DNA of 64,000 nt from Elymus sibiricus (taxonomy: Eukaryota; Streptophyta; Magnoliopsida; Poales; Poaceae). The notes under the pieces were generated by a model. The model was not told where the DNA came from, made no database searches, and saw only the letters and a list, made by a program, of their open reading frames with translations. Positions 54,569 to 64,000 of this stretch are shown piece after piece. Position 1 is the stretch's first letter. Every line of letters starts with the position of its first letter. The position numbers were made by a program, and so were the translations under genes. The stretch is from the NCBI GenBank assembly GCA_039707655.1, contig CM077671.1, positions 301,506,509 to 301,570,508 of the forward strand, given 5' to 3'.

Positions 54569-57065
54569 ATCTATCCATTATGCCTAGCAAGGGGCGTAAA
54601 ACGATAGAGCTTGTTGGGAGGCAACCCAATGAATAAATAAATTTTTGCTTTTTCCTTTATGTTTTTGAGTGTTTACAAAATTATGCCTCTGTTATGATTG
54701 TGTTTTTATGGTTTATTTAGTGTTTGTGCCAAGTAGAACCATTAGGATGATTCATAGGATGAGTAGAAGTGATGCTGAATCTGAAACAGAAACTTTGCGT
54801 CCAGTATATGAATTTTCATTTTTTGCTGGAACGTTATCTTGAGCTGAAATTTGAAAAAAGTGTTGTGATACAAATTCCTTACGTTTTCCTAATTTTTCAG
54901 AATTTTTAGAGTTACAGAAGTATGGGTATGGTACAGATTACTACAGACTGATCTGTTTGAGACAGATTCTGTTTTCGTTGCATTGTGTGCTTGTTTTGAT
55001 GAATCTATGGTTTGTATTGAGGGGTATAAGCCATCGTAAAGTTAAAATACAGTAGGTATAATGCAATTATGAAATTTGAATGGGTTAACAACAGTACCTA
55101 AAGTAGTTATTTGCTTTCTTATACTAACGGATCTCACGAAGATTTTGTTGAGTTTTGTGTGATTGAAGTTTTCAAGTTTTGGGTGAGATCACGATGGATG
55201 AAGGAATAAGGAGTAGCAAAAGCCTAAGCTTGGGGATGCTACCGCACCCCCAAGATATATCCAAAGAGTAACAAGCAACTAAGCTTGGGGATGCCCCCGA
55301 GTGGCATCCCCTCTTTCTTCTAACGACCATCGGTATTTTACTTGGAGCTATATTTTTATTCGTCACATATCATGTGTTTTGCTTGGAGCGTCTTGTATCT
55401 TTGATTGCTTTGTTTGTTAGTTTTTCCTTTGTATCCTTGCTGTACACACCTATTTGAGAGAGCCACAATCATGCTATGATTTGTTAGAATTGCTCTATGT
55501 GCTTCACTTAAACTTTTTGAGCTATATGAATTGCTCTAGTGCTTCACTTATATCTTTTTGAGCACGGTGTGCTTGGAAACTTTTGTAGAAATACTCTCAT
55601 GCTTCACTTAGATTAATTTGAGAGTTAGTAAAACTTTGAAGAAATCCTCTCATGCTTCACTTATACCTTTTTTTGAGAGATGAAATCTTTATGCTCATGT
55701 GCTTAACTTAAATTTGTTTGAGCTTGCCAAAAAGCAATGGCAATATATGAAACTAGTCCCAAAGTGATAGATATCTAGGGAGGATATAATAAAAACTTTC
55801 ATGAAGATCATTGGACAAATTAAACTTGATTCCTTGTAATAGTTTTGAAACATGATGATAGTAATATGTGAGTCATGTTAATGAGTAATTATGCCTAGTA
55901 AGAATATTGGTGTTAAGGTTTGTGATTCCCTATGCATGCACGAAAGTCAATAGTTATGCAATGAAGTTACATCCTACTTGTGGTGCATTATTCGGTGTTA
56001 GTTATGTTCAATGCTCACTTATGTGATTTTTCGTTTCTTGGTTTGGTTGCTTCACAATCTTTTTGCTAGCCTTCACTTGTACTAAGTAGAAATACTACTT
56101 GTGCATCCAAAATCCTTAAACCAAGTTTTGCCTTATGAGTCCACCATACCTACCTATATGCGGTATTTCCATGTCATTCCAAGCAAATTTGTATGTGCCA
56201 TCTCTAAATTTTCAAAATAAATTTTCTCTTTTGTGTGCCCGTACCGCTCATGAAATGGTGGGGAGTATCCAATGTTTTTCCATGCTAGATATGTTATTCT
56301 CAAGATGAGTGTTTATTCACTTGTCATTGCACGAGAGTGCGGCAGTAATAGGGATGCCCATTCCCGAAAACAAAAAAAGAAAAAAATATTGACTTTATGT
56401 TGTCAAATAATAAATTCCTTGGAAAGTGTTGGTATGGAAGGCAACCGTGGATACGGCCCGCCATGGAAAGTGAAAGTTTGGTGGAAAATGGAATAAACTT
56501 TATTTTCTGTTTGGGAACCGCCTATGATATATCTAGCATGGAAAGTATTGTGAGCTACTTTGTCGTTTTCGTTGACAGGAAAAGCATGCCACCCAAAATA
56601 TTTTTTCTCTCTAAATTTAAAACTTTGAGCTCTGGCACCTCTACAAATCCCTGCTTCCCTCTGCAAAGGGCCTATCTGTTTATTTTATGCAATTTTTTTT
56701 GCTTTGAGTCTCCATCTTCTCTTATAAGCACCAACTAGGGGGCACTATGATCGTACTTGAGCATTGGGCATAGCTAATATTTGAGTGTGTTTCATGAATG
56801 GATCAATGATTGAGCATGATGGGCTAGGGATAACTTTCTTTAGTGTTGATATTTTGAAAGACATGGTTGCTTGTTGACATGCTTGAGTATTGAAGTCATT
56901 ATGTTAAAACTAGAATATTGCTTTGAATCATTTACAAGTCCAAATGTCCATGCTATACAAAGAAGAAAAGAATATGATGAACATGTTAGGCAGCATTCCA
57001 CATCAAAAATTCTGTTTTTATCATTTACCTACTCGAGGACGAGTAGGAATTTAGCTTGGGGATGC
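54569..57065 (+). other. S2 3' untranslated region
   Basis: Non-coding and collinear with 18848-21284 of S1. It starts with the conserved block GTTGGGAGGCAACCCAATGA (54615-54634) and ends at the polypurine tract. Confidence 0.85.
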
Positions 57066-58643
57066 TGATACGTCTCCAACGTATCTATAATTTTTGCTTG
57101 TTCCATGCTGTTATATTATCATTCTTGGATGTCTTACAATCATTTTATTACAGCTTTATATCATTTTTCAGGACTAACCTATTGACATAGTGCCAAAGTG
57201 CCAGTTGCTGTTTTTGCTTGTTTTTTACTTCGCAGAAAATCAGTAGCAAACGGAGACAAAACGCTGCGGGGATTTTTGAGGATTTTTTACGGACTAGAAG
57301 AAAGAAGATGGGCCAAAGAACACCAGAAGAGGGGGCCCAGGGTGGCCAGCACCCACCAGGGCGCGCCAGAGGCCCCCTGGAGCGGCCTGGTGGGGGCTGG
57401 GTACCTCGGGCACCGCCTCAACCGACTATCGTGCCTATAAATTCCCAGAAAATCCAAAAACCCTAGAGGAGTCGACGACACACAATTCCAGCCGCCGCAA
57501 GTTCCAGAACCGCGAGATCCAATCTAAACACCATCACGGAGGGGTTCATCTTCCTCATAGGTGCCTCTTCGATGATGCGTGAGTAGTCCACCATAGACCT
57601 TCGGGTCCGTAGGCAGTAGCTAGATGGCTTCTTCTCTCTCTCTCTCTTATTATTCTCAATACAATGGTCTCTTGGAGATCTATTTGATGTAAACTTTTGC
57701 GGTGTGTTTGTTGGGATCCGATGAATTTTGAGTTCATGATCAGTTTCTATCCATGAATATTATTTGAGTCTTCTTTGATCTCTTATATGCATGATTACTT
57801 ATAGCCTCGTATTTCTTCTTCGAATCTTTGGTTTAGTTAGGCCAACTAGATCGATTTTTCCTGCCATGGGAAGAGGTGCTTTGTGATGGGTTCGATCTTG
57901 CGGTGTTCTTTCCCAGTGACAGAAGGGGCATCAAGACACACATGTATCATTGCTATTAAGGATAACAAGATGGGGTCTATTCCTACATGAACAGATCTTG
58001 TCTACATCATGTCATCGTTCTTATTGCATTACTCCGTTTTTCCATGAACTTAATACACTAGATGCATGCTGGATAGCGGTCGATGTGTGGAGTAATAGAG
58101 GTAGATGCAGGCAGGAGTCGGTCTATCTATCTTGGACATGATGCCTATATAATGGTCATCGCCTTGGATATCGTCATGACTATTCGATTTTCTATCAATT
58201 GCCCAACAGTAATTTGTTCACTCACCGTGCGCTATACTCATGAGAGAAGTCACTAGTGAACCCTACGGCCCCGGGTCTACTTTTCCTATCATATTGCTTT
58301 CCGATCTACGTTTTTTGCAATCTTTGTTTTCAGATCTACAAAACCAAAAACCCAAAAATATATTGCTGCATATTTACTCTTTTTATTTGTGTTCTTGAGA
58401 GATCTATCTCTCCTATCTATCACTACCTAATCTATCTATTTACCGAAGAGAGATTGACAACCTCTCTTTCGCGTCGGGTTGCAAGTATTTGTTGTTTGTG
58501 TGCAGGTGCTGCTTATTGGGTGGTGGTGATCCTCCTACTGGTTCGATAACCTTGGTTTCATAACTGAGGGAAATACTTACCGTCGTTGTGCTGCATCATC
58601 CCTTCCTCTTTGGGGAAATACCGACGCAGTCCAAGCCACGTCA
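57066..58643 (+). repeat. S2 3' LTR
   Basis: A 1578-bp copy with TGATACGTC...GCCACGTCA ends, followed by CCGAA. Confidence 0.95.
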
Positions 58644-59416
58644 CCGAACTAAACCAAAGATTCGAAGAAGAAATATGAGGCTATAAGTAATCATGCATAT
58701 AAGATATCAAAGAAGACTCAAATAATATTCATGGATAGAAACTGATCATGAACTCAAAATTCATCGGATCCCAACAAACACACCGCAAAAAGTTTACATC
58801 AAATAGATCTCCAAGAGACCATTGTATTGAGAATCAAAAGAGAGAGAGAGAGAAAGCCATCAAGCTACTGCCTATGGACCCGTAGGTCTATGGTGGACTA
58901 CTCACGCATCATCAGAGAGGCACCAATGAGGATGATGAACCCCTCCGTGATGGTGGTAGATTGGATCTCGCGGTTCTGGAACTTGCGGCGGCTGGATGTG
59001 TTTTTCGTCGACTCCTCTAGGGTTTCTGGAATATTTGGGAATTTATAGGCATCAGAGGCGGTGGAGAGGCCTCCCGAGGAGGGCACAACCCATCAGGGCG
59101 CGCCCGGGGCCTCTGGCATGCCCTGGTGGGTTGTGGTATCCTCGACCATCCCCTCTGGCACTTCTTTGGCCCACTGGATGTCTTCTGGCCCAAAAAAAAT
59201 CTCCAAAAAACTTCGCGGTGTTTGGGCTTCGTTTGGTACTGATATTCTGCGAAGTAAAAAACAAGCAAAAACAGCAACTGGCACTTTGGCACCATGTCAA
59301 TAGGTTAGTCCCAAAAAATGATATAAAGTTGCTATAAAATGATTGTAAAACATCCAAGATTGATAATATAACAACATGGAACAAGCAAAAATTATAGATA
59401 CGTTGGAGACGTATCA
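58644..59416 (-). repeat. S3 3' LTR, proximal part
   Basis: It continues the S3 LTR after S2 and ends GGAGACGTATCA, the reversed LTR start, next to the reversed polypurine tract GCATCCCCAAGCTT. Confidence 0.92.
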
Positions 59417-61905
59417 GCATCCCCAAGCTTAATTCCTACTCTTCCTCGAGTATGTAAATGGTAAAAATAGAATTTTTGATGTGGAATGCTGCCTAACATG
59501 TTCATCACACAATCTTTTCTTTTGTAGCATGGACATTTGTACTTTTAGATGGTTCAAAGCAATAGTCTAGTTTTGACATAAAGACTTCAATACTCAAGCA
59601 TGTCAACAAGCAATCATGTCTTTCAAAATATCAACACTAAAGAAAGTTATCCCTAGCCCATCATGCTCAATCATTGATCCATTCATGAAACACACTCAAA
59701 TATTAACTACACCCAATGCTCAAGTATGATCATAGTGCCCCCTAGTTGGTGCTTTATAAGAGAAGATGGAGACTTAAATAAAAATTGCATAAAGTAAATA
59801 GATAGGCCCTTCGCAAAGGGAAGTAGGGATTTGTAGAGGTGCCAGAGCTCAAAGTTTAAATTGAGAGAGAAAAATATTTTGAGTGGCATGCCTTTCTTGT
59901 CAACGAAAACGACAAAGTAGTTCACAATACTTTCCATGCTAGATATATCATAGCCGGTTCCCAAACATAAAGTAAAGTTTATTCCTTTTTTCCACCATTC
60001 TTTCACAATCCATGGCTGGCCGTATCCACGGTTGCCTTTCATACCAACACTTTCCAAGGAATTTATTATTTGACAATATAAAGTATTTTTTTTTCTTTTT
60101 CATTTCGGGACTGGGCATCCCTATTACCGCCGTACTCTCGTGCAATGACAAGTGAATAAACACTCATCTTAAGAATAACACATCTAGCATGGAAAAATAT
60201 TGGAGACCCCCTACCATTTCATGAGCGGTACGAGCACACAAAAAGGAAATTTATTTTGAAAATTATAGATGGCACATACAAATTTGCTTAGAACGGCATG
60301 AAAATACCGCATATAGGTAGGTATGGTGGACTCATAAGGCAAAACTGGGTTTAAGGATTTTGGATTCACAAGTAGTATTTCTACTTAGTACAAGTGGAGG
60401 CTAGCAAATAGATTGAGAAGCAACCAACCAAGAAACAAAAATTCACATAAACGAGCATTGAGCATAACTAACACCGAATGATGCACCATAAGTAGGATGT
60501 AATTTCATTGCATAACTATTGACTTTCGTACTCGCATAGGGAATCACAAACCTTAACACCAATATTCTTACTAAAGCATAATTACTCACTAACATGACTC
60601 ACATATCACTATCATCATGTCTCAAAACTATTACAAGGAATCAAGTTTAATTTGTCCAATGATCTTCATGAAAGTTTTTATTATATCCCTCTTGAATATC
60701 TATCACTTTGGGAGTAGTTTCAAATATTGCCATTGCTTTTGACATGCACAAACAAATTTAAGTGAAGAACAATGAGCATAAAAGTTTCATCTCTCAAAAT
60801 AGTATAAGTGAAGCATGAGAGGATTTCTTCAAAATTTACTAACTCTCAAATTAATCTAAGTGAAGCATGAGAGTATTTCTACAAAAATTTCCAAGCACAC
60901 CGTGCTCAAAGAGATATAAGTGAAGCACTAGAGCAAATCCATAGCTCAAAAAAATTTAAGTGAATCATTTAGAGCAATTCTAACAAATCATAGCATAATT
61001 TTGGCTCTCTCAAATAGGTGTGTCCAGCAAAGATACTAATGACAAACTAAAAAGCAAAGCAAGCAAAGACTAAAATGATACAAGACGCTCCAAGCAAAAC
61101 TCATGATACGTGACGAATAAAAATATAGCTCCAAGTAAAATACCGATGGTCGTTAGAAGAAAGAGGGGATGCCACTCGGGGCATCCCCAAGCTTAGTTGC
61201 TTGTTTCTCTTTGGATATATCTTGGGGGTGCTGTAGCATCCCCAAGCTTAGGCTCTTTTCACTCCTTATTCCTTCATCCATCGGGATCTCACCCAAAACT
61301 TGAAAACTTCAATCACACAAAACTCAACAAAACCTTCGTGAGATCCGTTAGTATAATAAAGCAAATCACTACTTTAAGTACTGTTGCAAACCCATTCATA
61401 TTTTATTATTGCATTATACCTACTGTATTTTAACTTTACCATGGCTCATACCCTTCAATACAATCCATAGATTCATCAAAACAAGCACACAATGCAACGA
61501 AAACAGAATCTGCCTTAAAAAGAACAGTCTGTAGTAATCTGTACTCTAACCATACTTCTGTAACTCTAAAAATTCTGAAAAATTAGGACAACGTATAGAA
61601 TTTGTATAGCAACACTATGTTAAAATTTCAGCTCAATACCACGTTCCAGTAAAAAATGAAATTCGAACACTGGAGGCAAAGTTTCTGTTTCAGATTCAGC
61701 ATTGTTTCTACTCATCTTATGAACCATCCTAAAGGCTTTACTTGGCACAAACACAAAATAAAACATAAAAACACAATCATAACAGAGGCATAATTGTGTC
61801 AACACTCAAAAACAGAAAGAAAAAGAAGAAAATAAATGTATTCATTGGGTTGCCTCCCAACAAGCACTATCGTTTTACGCCCCTTGCTAGGCATAACGCA
61901 TAGAT
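59417..61905 (-). other. S3 3' untranslated region
   Basis: The reverse complement of the S1/S2 3' region; non-coding. Confidence 0.82.
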
Positions 61906-62600
61906 TCAAGTATTGTCATCTTTGGCTTTTGTGGCGGTACTTTTATGAAGAGGTTTTGCAAATAAAACTTGAAACACATCATCCATGGAAACCTTAGCAC
62001 TATCAAGTTGTCCATCTATGTACCCTCTTTGATTTCCAGCCACAATCCAAGAATATTGTCGATTAACATCACTGAAAACTTGTTGGATCATATCTAAAAC
62101 CGGGACTTCCTTTTTAAGATTCTCATAAAAAATTGATTATTTCCAAGCAGATGTCTCAACATGTAATCACTATTGTAAAGGATCTCCCCTATTACCGGTT
62201 TTTCACGACTCATACCAAAGAAATCAAAAATCTCCCTAGCTTCTCGTACTATGTGATCAAATTAATTCATGAGAATGAGGGTGGCTAACTTTTTAGCTTT
62301 GGGATCCTTTATAATGGGTAACTCATAAAACAATCTTTGCAAGGTAGGATGGGTACGAATAAACCTATTTTCAAGTTTCAGAACTAGTGCTGAAATAGCT
62401 TCCGCATAAGTTTTAGCTCTTTTCAGTATAGGAGTATCATCGAGAGTCAAATTTCCAACGCAATTGAAAAATTCTTGGATTGTTTATTTTCCTATATCGT
62501 TCCCTTGCCCCAAAACAAAAGTTTTAGCATCCAGATTACCAGAACGTCCAATATTAGGAGTCCTGCCATCATCTATTTCTGCCATACCAAAATCACTCAT
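61906..62600 (-). pseudogene. S3 short ORF, broken, no recognised domain
   Basis: From the minus-strand ATG at 62600 the frame reads MSDFGMAEIDDGRTPNIG, then NLTLDDTPILKRAKTYAEA and RTHPTLQRLFYELPIIKDP. It has stops near 62484 and 62262 and a frame change before the last part (IQQVFSDVNRQYSWIVAGNQ ... KAKDDNT). The final KDDNT and the following 3' sequence are shared with the S2 gag-protease frame, but the rest differs from S1 and S2. I recognise no domain; the C-terminal part is not retropepsin. Confidence 0.55.
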
Positions 62601-62810
62601 GGTGACAAGCTAACAAGAGATCTGAGGAGAAAAAGGAAAACGAAAAAGAGGGTGAATAAAGAAGCAAATTTGGTGAAGTGGGGGAGAGGAAAACGAGAGG
62701 CAAATGGAAAATAATGTAATTGCAAGGAGATGAGATTTGTGATTAGGAACCTGGTAGATGATGATGGTGTCTCCTCGGCGCCAGAGATTGGCACTTAGAA
62801 GAGACCGCTT

Positions 62811-62830
62811 CCTCCCCGGCAACGGCGCCA
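62811..62830 (-). other. S3 primer binding site
   Basis: The minus strand reads TGGCGCCGTTGCCGGGGAGG, ten bases from the LTR. Confidence 0.88.
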
Positions 62831-62840
62831 GAAATTCCTT

Positions 62841-64000
62841 TGACGTGGCTTGAGACTGCGTCGGTATTTCCCCAAAGAGGAAAGGATGATGCAGCACAAC
62901 GATGGTAAGTATTTCCCTCAGTTATGAAACCAAGGTATCGAACCAGTAGGAGGATCACCAACACTACGTAAACAGCACCTGCACACAAAGAACAAATACT
63001 TGCAACTCGACGCGAAAGAGAGGTTGTCAATCTCTCTATGGTAAAAAGATAGATTAGGATATGATAGATTGGATAGATAGATCTCTCAAGAACACAAAAT
63101 AAAAGAGGCAAATAAAAAGTGCAGTAAGGTATTTTTGGGTTTTAGGAATAATAGATCTGAAAACAAAAGCGGCAAAAAGATAGATCGGAAAGCAATATGT
63201 TGGAAAAGTAGACCCGAGGGCCGTAGGTTTCACTAGTGGCTTCTCTCATGAGTATAGCACACGGTGGGTGAACAAATTATTGTTGGGCAATTGATAGAAG
63301 ATCAAATAATCATGACGATATCCAAGGCGATGATCATTATATAGGCATCACGTCCAAGATTAGTAGACCGAACGATTCTGCATCTACTACTATTACTCTA
63401 CACATCGACCGCTATCCAGCATGCATCTAGTGTATTAAGTTCATAGAAAAACGGAGTAATGCAATAAGAACGGTGACATGATGTAGACAAGATCTATTCA
63501 TGTAGGGATAGACCCCATCTTGTTATCCTTAATAGCAACGATACATGCGTGCCTCGCTGCCCCTTCTGTCACTGGGAGAGGACACCGCAAGATCGAACCC
63601 ATCACAAAGCACCTCTTCCCATGGCAAGAAAAATCGATCTAGTTGGCCTAACTAAATCAAAGATTCAAAGAAGAAATACGAGGCTATAAGTAATCATGCA
63701 TATAAGAGATCAAAGAAGACTCAAATAATATTCATGGATAGAAACTGATCATGAACTCAAAATTCATCGGATCCCAACAAACACGCCGCAAAAAGTTTAT
63801 AGCAAATAGATCTCCAAGAGACCATTGTATTGAGAATCAAAAGAGAGAGAGAAAGCCATCTAGCTACTGCCTACGGACCCGTAGGTCTATGGTGGACTAC
63901 TCACGCATCATCGGAGAGGCACCAATGAGGATGATGAACCCCTCCGTGATGGTGTTAGATTGGATCTCGCGGTTCTGGAACTTGCGGCGGCTGGATGTGT
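62841..64000 (-). repeat. S3 5' LTR (truncated by the window end)
   Basis: It begins on the plus strand as TGACGTGGC, the reversed LTR end. About 1160 of roughly 1575 bp are visible. It is closely similar to 49853-50664 and 58649 onward. Confidence 0.92.

Larger units (their letters stand above)
50665..58643 (+). mobile_element. S2: complete Sabrina-like non-autonomous element
   Basis: A 7979-bp element with LTRs at 50665-52229 (1565 bp) and 57066-58643 (1578 bp), a TGGCGCCGTTGCCGGGGA primer site, one intact gag-protease frame, a 2.5-kb 3' untranslated region and a polypurine tract GCTTGGGGATGC. It has no RT, RNase H or integrase. By eye the LTRs differ at about 40 positions (2.6 percent), about 1 million years at 1.3e-8 per site per year. 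It inserted into the 3' LTR of S3 in the opposite orientation. Confidence 0.95.
49853..64000 (-). mobile_element. S3: Sabrina-like non-autonomous element, interrupted by S2, 5' LTR runs off the window
   Basis: On the minus strand: 5' LTR (62841 to beyond 64000), primer site, a broken short ORF, 3' untranslated region, and a 3' LTR split by S2 into 58644-59416 and 49853-50664. The left LTR end reads AGACGTGGC where TGACGTGGC is expected. Apart from S2 it has the same backbone as S1 and S2. No RT or integrase is present. Confidence 0.88.

Overview
The window is plant nuclear DNA, almost certainly from a Triticeae grass (wheat, Aegilops, barley or rye). Evidence: a BARE-1/WIS/Angela-type Copia element, Sabrina/WHAM-like Athila-clade Gypsy elements whose LTRs start TGATACGTCTCC or TGATACATCC, Tat-clade Gypsy elements, Stowaway and Tourist-like MITEs, and one GC-rich gene in tens of kilobases of nested retrotransposons. 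No bacterial-type operons, CRISPR arrays, tRNA or intact rRNA genes were seen.

Layout. Positions 1-41187 are one nested stack. The outermost (oldest) element is an Athila-clade Gypsy element, called ATH here (visible 22857-41187), with a single-frame gag-pol. Its 5' LTR was hit by a Sabrina-like non-autonomous element S1 (visible 16585-22856). The 5' LTR of S1 was hit by a minus-strand Tat-clade element T1 (1-16584). The integrase gene of T1 was hit by a second Tat-clade element T2 (2779-10892, duplicated target GAGAT). ATH also carries a 513-bp TG...CA unit with a 5S-rRNA-like segment (23071-23583, target TATTA) and, in its RT gene, a young minus-strand Copia element COP (26679-35396, target GAAGT).

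Positions 41188-48696 are a low-copy island. It holds a minus-strand RNase H-like relic, a Tourist-like MITE, a second MITE with a Stowaway nested in it, and the only host gene: an uninterrupted reading frame for a group II-type cyclic nucleotide-gated channel (45516-47606, +). That frame has an early in-frame TGA after a likely older start, a non-canonical selectivity filter, and no visible introns.

Positions 48697-64000 are a second stack: an old divergent Sabrina-like LTR (minus), cut by Sabrina-like element S3 (minus, 49853 to beyond the window end), whose 3' LTR is cut by complete Sabrina-like element S2 (plus, 50665-58643) with an intact gag-protease frame.

How the parts work together: S1, S2 and S3 share LTRs, primer binding site and 3' untranslated region but carry different coding cassettes and no RT or integrase. 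ATH has the same primer site type and related 3' sequence and encodes all pol domains (now broken by nonsense codons), so elements of its kind are plausible trans-mobilisers. LTR divergence counted by eye suggests COP inserted roughly 0.2 million years ago, and T2 and S2 roughly 1 million years ago.
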